Source: Rhodospirillales bacterium
GTDB taxonomy: Bacteria > Pseudomonadota > Alphaproteobacteria > SMXQ01
NCBI GenBank assembly: GCA_018666775.1
Contig: JABIXC010000007.1
Coordinates: 32,845-96,844, forward strand
Direction: 5' to 3'
Length of the DNA stretch: 64,000 nt
Shown here: one piece after another, positions 16,491 through 25,944 of the stretch
How the letters are laid out: each line of letters opens with the position of its first letter
Numbering within the stretch: the stretch's first letter is position 1
Translations under genes and position numbers: made by a program
Notes under the pieces: generated by a model
Databases searched by the model: none
What the model was told of the DNA's origin: nothing
Seen by the model: only the letters and a program-made list of their open reading frames with translations

Positions 16491-18341
16491 TTGGAAACAT
16501 ACGCAAACAGATTTTACAAAAGGCGAACCGTTGTTGCCCTGCTATTCCTCTATGTTCTCGGTTTCATTCTCAATTCGTCTTATCTTTTACCTCAGATTCC
16601 GCAAATCAACTTCTTTGATGAAGTCATTTACATTGAAAGTGGGAAAAACCTTTTTCTTTATCATGCGCTATGGCCATTTCCACGTGGTCCTGCCATCTCT
16701 TTCTTCTACGCTGTTATTTTTCCCTTTATTCCAGAATCCGAATTTTGGCTATTAACTGCGGATCTTATTGGACGTGTAACAGCCTATACCCTGCTGTTTA
16801 TCAGTGCGTGGCTAATCGGCACGGAGCTTGCCCATCGCAAGCTCTGTCACCCACTTGTGCCTGTGGCGCTGCTGACGGCACTGCCGTTTTACCTCATTTT
16901 GCTGCCTGGCCCCAGTTACTGGACATTTGTTTGCTTTGTCAGCCTGACATTTTGGGCCGTACTGAATTACGCGCGCACCCAGAAATTGTCTATGCTGTTA
17001 TTAGCGGCCATTGGCTCCACTCTTGCCCTCATGTCACGGCCAGATGTGGTCTTCAGCGTATCTGTCCTAATCGCAGTCATGTTCATCACCCGCCCCTGGC
17101 GATCCTCGCGCATGCTGGTTGTGGTCGTCCTTTTGGCTGGCATCCCAACAGCAACGGTCAGCAGCTACATTTATGCATACGGCCACCAAACAGGGGCTTA
17201 TATATTTGGCGGCGACCACAAACTGTACGACACCTTCCAGGCATCCAGGCAGGTGCTATTCGACAAAAAAGACATAAAAGGAAAACTGGATTTTAACCTT
17301 GCGAAGGCCGCAAGGCTTGCAAGTGAACGTGATTTCGGCACGGCGGAAGAAAATAAGTATTCCGTCTTGCGCGCCATAGCCCGAAACCCATCCCAATTTG
17401 CACGGATCGTCTGGCAAAATACGATCCAGTACACGGCCCCAAGCCTGATGACAGCCTTTGGGGTTCGCGTTCCAGCGGTAGGATTAGCAAAGCCCGAGAA
17501 CCCGCTCAGGTACTTGTCACTCTTCATCTTCTTATTTGCAGCCTTTGGTCTTGCCATATTGGTTCGGCGTCGCAAATGGAGTGAACTGATCATTGTCTGC
17601 CTGTGGCCGCTTGATATGGGTTTATATCTCTTTACGATCAGCTTTCCTGGCTATTACCTGTTTCATGTCATGGTTGTTCTGATGCTTGTCTCCATAGGGT
17701 TATGGGCCTGCACATCAAGGCTGAATGATCGAAGAATTACGCTTCTTTTAGGGGCGGTTCTGATGATCGTTGTCTGGTTGGATTGGGACCACGCAAACCG
17801 GGTTGTTTCTTTAGCCAAGGGTGGGGGCATTCTATTTGTCATTGCATATTGGAAATACAGGAAGCTGGAAAATCAGCAAGCCATCTGGGCACCCTTGATC
17901 ATTGGTGGTCTTGCCCTGATAAACCCACCAACAAACTACCGAATGAATTTAAAAGTTGAAGACATTGGGTTTTTTTCCCAAGCAAAATATCTGAGAGACC
18001 ACTATTCCCCTATGTCCCCGGTTTTTGCCTTTCCCGGCGTCGCTCCCATCTCTGCAAATATGTGGTGGATCCATACATGGGCAGATCTTGGCAAGGTGAA
18101 GTCGAAAGAAGATTTCCTGGCGATGATGAAATTGGTGGGCATGCCGGCCATCGCAACGGACCCTATGCTTAAGGCACATAACATTTATGGTAGTGGAACA
18201 ATGGTAGAAAAATATGCACACCATTATTACCGGGTTGTCTGGCGTGGCCCCAATGACGCATATAAAATACTGATTCCAAAGGATTTGTCAAAATCGCGTC
18301 TAAGACTGTTAGCAAAGCCGTCAGAGGGCGGGTCTAAATGA
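16491..18341 (+). CDS. GT-C-like membrane protein (GT39/ArnT-type), copy 1
   Basis: A 616-residue inner-membrane protein with about 11-12 hydrophobic segments and a soluble C-terminal part, the layout of polyprenyl-phosphate-dependent GT-C glycosyltransferases. After the first helix a periplasmic loop has INFFDEVIYIESGKN; the Asp-Glu pair is where GT-C enzymes keep the catalytic Asp. Conserved further blocks include WPFPRGPAISFFYAV and NYARTQKLS, both shared with the protein at 19663. TTG 16491 is the most upstream start that fits; no better in-frame start precedes the first helix. Donor is probably a polyprenyl-phosphate sugar made by the neighbouring GT2; acceptor unknown. Confidence 0.7.
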   Translation: METYANRFYKRRTVVALLFLYVLGFILNSSYLLPQIPQINFFDEVIYIESGKNLFLYHALWPFPRGPAISFFYAVIFPFIPESEFWLLTADLIGRVTAYTLLFISAWLIGTELAHRKLCHPLVPVALLTALPFYLILLPGPSYWTFVCFVSLTFWAVLNYARTQKLSMLLLAAIGSTLALMSRPDVVFSVSVLIAVMFITRPWRSSRMLVVVVLLAGIPTATVSSYIYAYGHQTGAYIFGGDHKLYDTFQASRQVLFDKKDIKGKLDFNLAKAARLASERDFGTAEENKYSVLRAIARNPSQFARIVWQNTIQYTAPSLMTAFGVRVPAVGLAKPENPLRYLSLFIFLFAAFGLAILVRRRKWSELIIVCLWPLDMGLYLFTISFPGYYLFHVMVVLMLVSIGLWACTSRLNDRRITLLLGAVLMIVVWLDWDHANRVVSLAKGGGILFVIAYWKYRKLENQQAIWAPLIIGGLALINPPTNYRMNLKVEDIGFFSQAKYLRDHYSPMSPVFAFPGVAPISANMWWIHTWADLGKVKSKEDFLAMMKLVGMPAIATDPMLKAHNIYGSGTMVEKYAHHYYRVVWRGPNDAYKILIPKDLSKSRLRLLAKPSEGGSK

Positions 18342-18448
18342 CAGGTGCCGTAGATGCCTTTGGGTCACAAGCAACTCAAACCACTGCGGAAGTTCTATAA
18401 AGATGTCTTGTTTTCATCAGATAAAGGCTCTTTCGATTCAATCCGTGA

Positions 18449-19399
18449 TCAAATCTTATCAAGGCCGATGGTATCTTTAACAATATAGTTCGGCCTGTTC
18501 CGCACATTCTGGTCAATTCTGGAAATATAGAATCCCAGAGCACCAAGAGCCAAAAGAATGGTTCCCCACATAGATAAGAAGAGTGCCAGAAAGGTGTAAG
18601 TTGACATGCCCCCAACTGGACCACTTGTCAGGATCAATGCTGCTATACCAAGCGCCATAGAAATCACAAAAAGAAGGCCGCCAAATATAAGCATCAGGTA
18701 AATCGGCAATGCGGAATTTGATGTCAGACCATTGAGCAATTGGAAAAGCGCACTTGTCCCATAAAAGCGAAAATGAGGCGTCCCTCCATAACGGCCATGG
18801 CGAACATATTCTACGACGGTTTGGTGTAATCCAACCCAGGCAATCAAGCCCCGGATATAGGGGCGCGATTCCTTCATGGTCAATACGTGTTCAACGGCGC
18901 GCCGTGACAAAAGTTTAAAATCACCCGCATCAACTGGCAAATTAATATCAGAACAAATATTTATGAACCGATAGGCCAGTGAGGTCAGTGCTGTCCGCGC
19001 TCTGGTTTCGCCATCTCGTTGACGACGAACGGTATGAACAACATCGGCACCCTTGTGCCATTCACCCACAAGCTCTGGGATCAATTCGGGGGGGTCTTGT
19101 AGGTCCGAATCCAGAAAAACAACCGCTTGGCCTGATGAATACTTAAGCCCGGCCATAAGACATTCTGTTGGGCCGAACCGGCGCGACATATTGAGGACCC
19201 TGATGCGGGAATCCTCATCCGAAAATTGCTTGAGTAACTTTAGTGACTCATCGGTAGAATCATCATTGACAAAAATTATCTCAAACTCAGAAACGGCTGT
19301 TTCCAGGGCCTTTCTGGTGCGCTCAATCAGTGTGGGAATGTTTTCTTCTTCGTTGCGAAACGAATAAACAACAGACAGTTCAATCTTCTTCTCACTCAT
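18449..19399 (-). CDS. GtrB/ArnC-type glycosyltransferase (GT2, DPM1-like), copy 1
   Basis: A 316-residue GT2 enzyme of the polyprenyl-phosphate glycosyltransferase type. The N-terminal domain has VNDDSTDES (44-52) and the DxD-containing LDSDLQDPPELIP (96-108), the hallmark of DPM1/GtrB/ArnC. The C-terminal third has two hydrophobic helices that anchor it in the inner membrane. It would transfer a sugar from an NDP donor to undecaprenyl phosphate. Flanked on both sides by GT-C paralogues (16491 and 19663), it resembles the B member of a Gtr modification cassette; no GtrA-like flippase is seen. Convergent with the upstream plus-strand GT-C gene. Confidence 0.85.
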   Translation of the reverse strand: MSEKKIELSVVYSFRNEEENIPTLIERTRKALETAVSEFEIIFVNDDSTDESLKLLKQFSDEDSRIRVLNMSRRFGPTECLMAGLKYSSGQAVVFLDSDLQDPPELIPELVGEWHKGADVVHTVRRQRDGETRARTALTSLAYRFINICSDINLPVDAGDFKLLSRRAVEHVLTMKESRPYIRGLIAWVGLHQTVVEYVRHGRYGGTPHFRFYGTSALFQLLNGLTSNSALPIYLMLIFGGLLFVISMALGIAALILTSGPVGGMSTYTFLALFLSMWGTILLALGALGFYISRIDQNVRNRPNYIVKDTIGLDKI

Positions 19400-19662
19400 T
19401 CACCCCACCTTGGCGTTCTGTTCTTTGAACAGATTCTAGTTGTGTGTTTACTGGAAATACCCTGTTGAGATTCGGTCGGCAGGTGTCAATCGTTCGCACA
19501 ACTTACGCGACCTTGGTTTGCAGTTCAAGGGCGGGCTTGATGGCATGCTTGGCCTGACGCAGACCACAGCGGGGGCAGCAGAGTTCATCCACACCATCCC
19601 CTGACACTTGGTGTTAACGTCATTTTCTTGAAAAACAGAGTCATGGGTAAATGCCCACAAGC
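19400..19662. other. Non-coding interval with a cysteine-knuckle remnant
   Basis: This 263-bp gap lies between the GT2 start and the GT-C stop. On the minus strand a short stretch (about 19505-19610) encodes a sequence including CCPRCGLRQAKHA before a stop, which resembles a zinc-knuckle end of a transposase or similar gene but has stops close on both sides. An unrelated 70-codon frame in the same place shows no family resemblance. No intact gene and no clear terminal inverted repeats are seen. Confidence 0.35.
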
Positions 19663-21552
19663 TTATCGTTTGAGTGGAATAACCAGTGTTTTGAGCCCTT
19701 TTTTAGGGATCAAAACAGCATAACCACCATCCCCAAACTCATATCCGGTTCGATAATAATGCTTTGCATATTTTTGAATAGAGGAATTGGACTGGTAAAG
19801 GTTGTAATCGCGCATAACTGGATCTATCAAAATAAGAGGCATCCCAACCAATTTCATTTTGGCCAAAAAGTCCTGTCGGGATTTAATATTGGCAAGATCT
19901 GCCCATGGATGCATCCACCACATTTTTGCCGACACAACTGCCGTTCCTGGCTGCGCAAACGTTGCGGTATGCGGTGGGTAGTGTTGCCTGAGAAAGGTTG
20001 CCTGTCCAAGAAAGCCTGCATCCTTTGGCGTAATGTGCCAAGGGGCCCGAAAAGTGGTTGGCAGATTAAAAATAATGAGCCCGGCAACCAGCACCGATAC
20101 AGATGCCGCGCGATATTCTTCAATTTTGTGCCGAAATAGGGCCGCTAAAACCAGCAAAGCTGCCCCACCGATCGCCATCCCTATAATCCGGCCACCTGCG
20201 TTCCAATCCAGGGCAACAACCCCCGCCAAAACCAACCCCCACAGGGCCAGCAAGGATGGCTGTCTCAGTCGCCCAACCCCTGTCCAAATTCCCACAGCCA
20301 TCAAAAGAAGAACAATCATAAAATGGAATGGAAAGTAATCTGGGAACCCAATCGTAATAAGGTATAGGCCAAGGTCTGCGGGCCATACGGCAAGAATCAT
20401 CAACAACAGCCATTCACGTCTTCGGAACAATTCGATCAGGCCTAACGCTGCGAAAAACAGGACCACAAACGCAAAATATTTTAAACGATTATCAACGACC
20501 CGTTTGCCATCAACAATTACCCTGAGCCCAAAAATACGTCGAAGGTTTGGCAAACTATACTTGACGGTATTATGCCAGACGATATCGGCAAAAACAGAAG
20601 GGTTGCGAACAACGGCACGAAAAACTGAATAATTGTTTTCTTTAGCTGTGCCAAAGACACGAGCACTTTCAGCACGCGACTTGGCAGCAATTTCAAAATC
20701 ATGCAGGCCAGCAATCTCTTTCTCGTCAAAAAGCACCATATGCGAACTTGCAAAGGTGTCGTAAAGCTTGTGTCCCCCACCAAACAGATAAACCCCCGTT
20801 TTCTGTCCATAGTAATAAACATAGCCCCCGACCGATATGGCCGGGATCACCCCCATCATCAGCACAACCACACCCATGCGCCATGAGCGCCAGGGACGGG
20901 TGACAAGCATCATCCCGATCAAGGCAGATGTTGCAAAAATGACGTCTGGGCGAATCATCAGGCAAATTGATGATCCCGCAGCCGCAGCAATCAGGGGTAA
21001 TAATTTCTGGGTACGGGCATAATTCAGCGCCACCCAAAGCGTCAGGCTCACGAAAGACGTGAATGTCCAATAGCTGGGATTGCGCAGAAGGATGATAAAA
21101 AATGGCAGTGCTGTAAGCAGCCCGACCATCAAAAGAGCGGGGGCCAAATTGCGATGGGCAAGCTCCCGCCCAACCAACGCAGAGCTTACAAAGAACACCG
21201 TATAGGCAATGAGACGGCCTGAAATATCCGCCAACAACAACCAGAACACAGAATCTGGCATGAAGGCATAAATCACTGCATAAATGAAGGCAATGCCCGG
21301 TCCACGCGGATATGGCCAGAATGCGCCATAGTCAAATAAATCCTTGCCGGCACCGAGATAGACGATTGCGTCCGAATAATTAATCTCATCAAGATATGGA
21401 AACAATGCATTGGCATTAATGACAAGTCCTGCCACGTATAAAAATGCGAAGCCCGCGATCTGAAGGTTCCGGGCATTAATTAAAAAACCTGAAAAATTCA
21501 TGTCATCCCTGTTCCCAGTGGGGCCAATCTGGCCACCTGCCCCGTTTGCCAT
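19663..21552 (-). CDS. GT-C-like membrane protein (GT39/ArnT-type), copy 2
   Basis: A 629-residue polytopic membrane protein that is a clear paralogue of the protein at 16491. Shared features are the first-loop acidic pair (LDEINYSDAIVYL versus FDEVIYIESGKN), WPYPRGPGIAFIYAV, NYARTQKLL, and RPWRSWRM. The C-terminal ~130 residues form a soluble region with WWMHPWADLANIKS, again with a counterpart in copy 1. An ATG at 21501 (MNFSGF) and the upstream ATG at 21552 are both possible starts. It is divergent from the dehydratase gene at 21665. Role inferred as polyprenyl-phosphate-sugar-dependent glycosyl transfer at the periplasmic face. Confidence 0.7.
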   Translation of the reverse strand: MANGAGGQIGPTGNRDDMNFSGFLINARNLQIAGFAFLYVAGLVINANALFPYLDEINYSDAIVYLGAGKDLFDYGAFWPYPRGPGIAFIYAVIYAFMPDSVFWLLLADISGRLIAYTVFFVSSALVGRELAHRNLAPALLMVGLLTALPFFIILLRNPSYWTFTSFVSLTLWVALNYARTQKLLPLIAAAAGSSICLMIRPDVIFATSALIGMMLVTRPWRSWRMGVVVLMMGVIPAISVGGYVYYYGQKTGVYLFGGGHKLYDTFASSHMVLFDEKEIAGLHDFEIAAKSRAESARVFGTAKENNYSVFRAVVRNPSVFADIVWHNTVKYSLPNLRRIFGLRVIVDGKRVVDNRLKYFAFVVLFFAALGLIELFRRREWLLLMILAVWPADLGLYLITIGFPDYFPFHFMIVLLLMAVGIWTGVGRLRQPSLLALWGLVLAGVVALDWNAGGRIIGMAIGGAALLVLAALFRHKIEEYRAASVSVLVAGLIIFNLPTTFRAPWHITPKDAGFLGQATFLRQHYPPHTATFAQPGTAVVSAKMWWMHPWADLANIKSRQDFLAKMKLVGMPLILIDPVMRDYNLYQSNSSIQKYAKHYYRTGYEFGDGGYAVLIPKKGLKTLVIPLKR

Positions 21553-21664
21553 CGCCCTTTATGGTCAAATTATCGCGCTCAATGCCTTTATACCCCGTAG
21601 CCTATGGTATATAAATCTATTATAGAATACCCAATCAACACACTGACAAAGAGAGTGCTTTTAG

Positions 21665-22657
21665 GTGCCAAAATACTGCGTTATCGGATCAAATGCATTC
21701 TCCGGACAGGATTTAATCGATCTGCTTTTGGAAAATGCTGATGATCCTATCATCGGGGTTAGCCGGTCCGAAGAAGCCCCACCATTCATGCTGCGGTATC
21801 GACAACGCCCCGATACCACGCAATTTCAATTTCACCAGATCGATCTGAACAAGGATATCGATGGGTTTCTGGCCCTTCTGGACCGGGAAAAACCCACCCA
21901 TATCATTAATTTTGCTGCCCAAAGTGAAGTGGCCCCGTCATGGGAACACCCCGATCACTGGTTCCAGACCAATACCGTGGCGCTGGCCCGGTTTGTGAAC
22001 CACATGCGACAACAAGATTACCTTGAACGCTACCTGCACATTTCCTCGCCCGAAGCCTATGGCAGCTGCACTGGCACCGTGACCGAAACCACCCCTGATA
22101 ACCCATCCACGCCTTATGCCGCCTCCAAAGCTGCGGCTGACATGATCAATCATGTGTATCACCAGCAATATGGCTTTCCGGTCATGACGGTGCGGGGCAC
22201 CAATGTTTATGGCGCCCGCCAGCAATTGTTTAAGATCATTCCACGCACGGCGATTTACATCAAGATGGGCAAAAAATTACAGCTCCACGGCGGTGGGGTC
22301 GCGGTAAAATCCTTTATCCATGTGCGCGATATTTCCCGGGGTGAACAAGCCATTCTGAAACGGGGCACCATCGGCGAACGCTACCATCTTTCCCCCCCAT
22401 CGGGCGTGAGCATCCACGATATCGTTGCCACAATATGCGAAAAAATGGGCGTTTCTTTCGAAGACAGCGTCGACATTGCGCCTGAACGCCCGGGCCAGGA
22501 TGCCGCCTATATTATCAGCTCGGCCAAAGCCCATAAAACCCTGGGCTGGACCCCGGAAATTTCCCTTGAACAAGGGATTGAAGAAGTGGTGTCCTGGGTT
22601 GATCAAAATTGGGATTCGATCACCAAAGCCCCCATCGACTACATTCACAAACCTTAA
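21665..22657 (+). CDS. NDP-sugar 4,6-dehydratase-like SDR protein
   Basis: A 330-residue extended SDR resembling dTDP-glucose/GDP-mannose 4,6-dehydratases. The nucleotide-binding turn is degenerate, GSNAFSGQDL (residues 8-17). The catalytic region has ISSPEAYG (126-133), in which the Asp-Glu pair typical of 4,6-dehydratases is represented only by the Pro-Glu, followed by YAASK (Tyr 151, Lys 155). RGTNVYGARQ then contributes the substrate-contacting Arg. Dehydratase activity is plausible but the altered Thr-Asp-Glu triad leaves epimerase or reductase activity open. GTG start with AGAGAG upstream. First gene of a plus-strand operon. Confidence 0.75.
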   Translation: MPKYCVIGSNAFSGQDLIDLLLENADDPIIGVSRSEEAPPFMLRYRQRPDTTQFQFHQIDLNKDIDGFLALLDREKPTHIINFAAQSEVAPSWEHPDHWFQTNTVALARFVNHMRQQDYLERYLHISSPEAYGSCTGTVTETTPDNPSTPYAASKAAADMINHVYHQQYGFPVMTVRGTNVYGARQQLFKIIPRTAIYIKMGKKLQLHGGGVAVKSFIHVRDISRGEQAILKRGTIGERYHLSPPSGVSIHDIVATICEKMGVSFEDSVDIAPERPGQDAAYIISSAKAHKTLGWTPEISLEQGIEEVVSWVDQNWDSITKAPIDYIHKP

Positions 22658-22685
22658 ACAATTTACCCCTCAGGAAACCAACCCC

Positions 22686-23351
22686 ATGGCCTATATTGAT
22701 TTCATTTCAAAAATCCACCAATCAACCAAACGCGATTATGTTCAGCGCGTTGTCGAACATGACAAGGCGGAATGCGCAGAAATTGCCTGCCAATTTGAAA
22801 AGGACTATTGGGATGGAGAACGCCATGTTGGCTATGGCGGGTATCATTACGATGGTCGCTGGCGGGTGGTGGCAGAAGACATGGTTCGCCATTATGGACT
22901 GGGGCCAGACAGCAAAATTCTCGACGTTGGCTGCGGCAAAGGGTTCTTGCTCTATGAATTCACCCAGGTCATTCCGGGGTGTGAAATTGTTGGCATAGAT
23001 ATTTCACACCACGGAATTGAGAATGCAAAGGAAGAGGTGAAACCTTTTTTGCAAATTGGGTCCGCAGAAAGTTTGCCCTTCGAAGAAGGCAGCTTTGATT
23101 TCGTCTTTACCATCAATACCCTTCACAACCTTTATGTTAATGAATTATGGGCAGCCCTGACCGAAATTGAACGGGTTGGTAAAGGGGATAAAAAGCACAT
23201 TATCATCGAGGCCTATCGCAATGAACGTGAAAAGGTAAACCTGATGTACTGGCAACTGACATGCCGGGCGTTTCACACCCCCCAGGAATGGGAATGGTTA
23301 TTCCAGAAAACCGGTTACAGTGGCGATTATTCATACATAACCTTCGAATAA
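22686..23351 (+). CDS. Class I SAM-dependent methyltransferase
   Basis: A 221-residue methyltransferase starting at ATG 22686, with AGGAAACC upstream; a longer in-frame opening extends into the previous gene and is not favoured. The N-terminal block GYGGYHYDGRW is followed by SAM motif I ILDVGCGKGF (78-87), then IVGIDIS and the motif IV-like FDFVFTINTLHNL. These are the Methyltransf_11/25-type landmarks. Substrate is likely a sugar or sugar nucleotide given neighbours. The gap to the SIS gene is 7 bp, so it is operonic. Confidence 0.8.
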   Translation: MAYIDFISKIHQSTKRDYVQRVVEHDKAECAEIACQFEKDYWDGERHVGYGGYHYDGRWRVVAEDMVRHYGLGPDSKILDVGCGKGFLLYEFTQVIPGCEIVGIDISHHGIENAKEEVKPFLQIGSAESLPFEEGSFDFVFTINTLHNLYVNELWAALTEIERVGKGDKKHIIIEAYRNEREKVNLMYWQLTCRAFHTPQEWEWLFQKTGYSGDYSYITFE

Positions 23352-23358
23352 ACTGGAC

Positions 23359-23952
23359 GTGTCTACAATGTCACATGGCAAAACATATCTTGATGAAGTC
23401 GCACAAATAGCCAATGCGATTGACCCCGGTGAAATCGATGCCCTGGCCCAGGACCTTGTGGCTTTACGCGTGGCAGGCGGGCGCCTGTTCGTGCTTGGGG
23501 TTGGCGGCAGCGCTGCAAATGCCAGCCACGCCGTAAATGATTTTCGAAAACTCTGTGGCATTGAGACCTATGCGCCAACAGATAATGTGTCCGAACTGAC
23601 CGCGCGCACCAATGATGATGGATGGGAAACTGTCTTTTCAGAATGGCTTAAAACCAGCCGTGCCGGGGATCAGGATGCACTTTTTATTCTATCTGTGGGC
23701 GGCGGCAACCTAGAAATGAATGTCAGCCCCAATTTGGTTTCAGCCATTAAGCTGGCGAAATCCAGAAATCTCAAGGTTTATGGGGTTGTCGGGCGCGATG
23801 GCGGCTATGCAAAACATGCCGGAGACCGGGTTATTGTTATCCCCACTGTTGCCCCGGATCGTGTCACTCCACATGCAGAGGCATTCCAGGCCGTCATATG
23901 GCATTCTCTTGTCTGCCATCCCGATCTGCAAATTCAGGAAACAAAATGGTAA
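23359..23952 (+). CDS. SIS-domain sugar-phosphate isomerase (GmhA-like)
   Basis: A 197-residue SIS-domain protein in the GmhA/phosphoheptose isomerase region of the family. The phosphate-binding block is FVLGVGGSAANASHAVNDF (residues 44-62), and a second conserved block is ALFILSVGGGNLEMN. The usual GNGGSA is here GVGGSA. GmhA converts sedoheptulose 7-phosphate to D-glycero-D-manno-heptose 7-phosphate; this assignment for the present protein is inferred. It is immediately upstream of a transaldolase, which can make sedoheptulose 7-phosphate. Starts are GTG 23359 or ATG 23368. Confidence 0.7.
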   Translation: MSTMSHGKTYLDEVAQIANAIDPGEIDALAQDLVALRVAGGRLFVLGVGGSAANASHAVNDFRKLCGIETYAPTDNVSELTARTNDDGWETVFSEWLKTSRAGDQDALFILSVGGGNLEMNVSPNLVSAIKLAKSRNLKVYGVVGRDGGYAKHAGDRVIVIPTVAPDRVTPHAEAFQAVIWHSLVCHPDLQIQETKW

Positions 23953-24006
23953 CTGGATCACGCCGGAACGTTCATAACAGGTAAGAAAAATAGGAATCTT
24001 ATAATC

Positions 24007-24744
24007 ATGACAACGGTCTCTCATCTTAAAGTAAAGATATTCGCTGACGGTGCTGATTTTGATGGCATGGTGAAAATGTATGAAAACCCTTTGATCAAGG
24101 GGTTCACCACCAACCCCACCTTGATGAAGGCAGCAGGCGTTTCGGATTACGTAACGTTTGCCCGTCGCGTTCTGAAAGCCATTCCCGATCGACCTGTTTC
24201 ATTTGAAGTGTTTGCAGACGAACCAGATGAAATGAAACGCCAAGCCACTGAAATTGCATCATGGGGAAAAAACGTCAACGTAAAAATTCCCATAACAACA
24301 ACCAAGGGGGAACTCTTGGCCCCTCTCGTCGGGGAACTTTCAGCAAGTGGCATTGCCGTCAATGTGACGGCTGTTTTCACACTGGAACAGGTGCAAGCCA
24401 TTGCCGATGTCCTTAACCCGGAAGTTTTTGCCATCGTTTCCATTTTCGCAGGGCGCATCGCCGATTCCGGGATTGATCCGGTTCCCCTGATGGCCAGTGC
24501 GGCCAAAATGCTTGAACGCCACCCGAAAGCAGACCTTCTTTGGGCCAGCCCCCGTGAAATTCTTAATATCTTGCAGGCAGATCAGACCGGGTGCGGGATT
24601 ATCACGGTCACCAACGATCTTCTCAAAAAACTGCCCCTAGTTGGCAAAGATCAAGACGAATATTCTCTGGAAACGGTTCAGATGTTTTACAATGACGCCA
24701 CGAAGGCCGACTATAAAATTCAACTTCCTGATGCATCTCACTAA
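24007..24744 (+). CDS. Transaldolase
   Basis: A 245-residue cytosolic transaldolase of the short form. The opening KIFADGADFD provides the conserved Asp, GFTTNPTLM (32-40) is the family block, and the Schiff-base lysine is Lys 93 in NVNVKIPITTT. A later conserved segment is AIVSIFAGRIADSG. It exchanges dihydroxyacetone units between fructose 6-phosphate and erythrose 4-phosphate, giving sedoheptulose 7-phosphate and glyceraldehyde 3-phosphate, or fructose-6-phosphate aldolase-like activity. Placement right after a SIS isomerase suggests a dedicated heptose supply. Confidence 0.85.
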   Translation: MTTVSHLKVKIFADGADFDGMVKMYENPLIKGFTTNPTLMKAAGVSDYVTFARRVLKAIPDRPVSFEVFADEPDEMKRQATEIASWGKNVNVKIPITTTKGELLAPLVGELSASGIAVNVTAVFTLEQVQAIADVLNPEVFAIVSIFAGRIADSGIDPVPLMASAAKMLERHPKADLLWASPREILNILQADQTGCGIITVTNDLLKKLPLVGKDQDEYSLETVQMFYNDATKADYKIQLPDASH

Positions 24745-24826
24745 TTATTATCAGACAGTAATCTAAGCCGATCTGGATGCTTTCAGACACCGAGTACCAT
24801 CATTTAAAAAACAGGACCAAACTTAC

Positions 24827-25846
24827 ATGGCAAAAAGTGCGCGCGCAGTCGTAACAGGGGGGGCTGGCTTCATTGGCTCTCACATGGTCGATCTGCTGCT
24901 CGACCGTGGCTTTCAGGTTCATATCATCGATAACCTGACCGGGGGCCGTCCACAGAACATTGCCCATCACAGTTCAAACCCCGATGTCACCTTTTCCGAA
25001 TTCGATATCCGGGATGTTGCTCTGGATGATCCGGCATTTGAAGACGTGCGTTATGTGTTTCACTTTGCAGGCATTGGCGACATTGTCCCATCCATCGAAC
25101 AGCCTCTGGAATACTTGTCTACCAATGTGCAGGGAACCGCGCGCATGCTGGAATGTGCCCGGGCAGCCAACCATGGCAAAGGGGTTGAGAAATTTGTCTA
25201 TGCCGCATCGTCATCCTGCTATGGCCTGGCCGATACCCCAACCACGGAAACCAACCCGATTAATCCCCAATACCCTTATGCCTTGAGCAAATACCTGGGC
25301 GAAGAAACGGTGATGCACTGGAACAAGGTTTATGGATTGCCGGTAAATTCGGTCCGCATCTTCAACGCCTATGGCATTCGGTCTCGCACCACCGGTGCCT
25401 ATGGGGCGGTGTTTGGCGTGTTTTTACGCCAAAAGCTCGCGGAAAAGCCCTTTACCGTGGTCGGCGATGGCACACAGACCCGCGATTTCATTTATGTAAC
25501 CGATGTTGCCCGTGGTTTTATGGCCGCTGCCGAAACCGATATTATCGGAGAAGCCTTTAATGTTGGTGCTGGAAACCCCCAATCGGTGAACCGGTTGGTC
25601 GAACTTCTTGGTGGCGATGTAACCTATATTCCCAAACGCCCGGGAGAGCCCGATTGCACCTATGCCGATATCACCAAAATCAGCACACGCCTTGGCTGGC
25701 AGCCGGAAATCTCGTTTGAAGAAGGGGTCCAGCGCATCGTCGATCAAATTGAACACTGGCGAGAAGCGCCGCTGTGGGATTCTGAAAACATTGCCGCAGC
25801 CACCGGGTCGTGGTTCAAATATCTGGGCAAGCCCCAAGACAGCTAG
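24827..25846 (+). CDS. NAD-dependent epimerase (UDP-glucose 4-epimerase-like SDR)
   Basis: A 339-residue extended SDR. Rossmann block VTGGAGFIGSH (9-19), catalytic Ser-containing AASSSCYG (126-133) and YALSK (Tyr 151, Lys 155). A further conserved block is RIFNAYGIRSR. Resembles GalE-type epimerases and dTDP-glucose dehydratase relatives, and probably interconverts NDP-sugars. Substrate not shown. It follows transaldolase by 82 bp in the same operon. Confidence 0.85.
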   Translation: MAKSARAVVTGGAGFIGSHMVDLLLDRGFQVHIIDNLTGGRPQNIAHHSSNPDVTFSEFDIRDVALDDPAFEDVRYVFHFAGIGDIVPSIEQPLEYLSTNVQGTARMLECARAANHGKGVEKFVYAASSSCYGLADTPTTETNPINPQYPYALSKYLGEETVMHWNKVYGLPVNSVRIFNAYGIRSRTTGAYGAVFGVFLRQKLAEKPFTVVGDGTQTRDFIYVTDVARGFMAAAETDIIGEAFNVGAGNPQSVNRLVELLGGDVTYIPKRPGEPDCTYADITKISTRLGWQPEISFEEGVQRIVDQIEHWREAPLWDSENIAAATGSWFKYLGKPQDS

Positions 25847-25892
25847 ACGGATCATGGCCCCCATTTACGGCACCATGGCGAACATGCTATTT

Positions 25893-25916
25893 GGACATAA
25901 GGGACATAAGGGACAT
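25893..25916. repeat. Tandem 9-bp repeat (ggacataag)
   Basis: Two full copies of GGACATAAG followed by GGACAT occur in the gap between two SDR genes, directly before the GGGGG ribosome-binding site of the second gene. It might be a slippage-prone tract or an mRNA feature; only about 2.7 copies are present. Confidence 0.6.
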
Positions 25917-25944
25917 TACTGCCAGTAAGGCCAAAGGGGGCTTA

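Noticed and set aside
19448..19660. 70-codon minus-strand frame between the GT2 and GT-C genes
   Set aside because: No recognisable domain, no ribosome-binding site, and a different frame in the same place looks more gene-like but is itself truncated.
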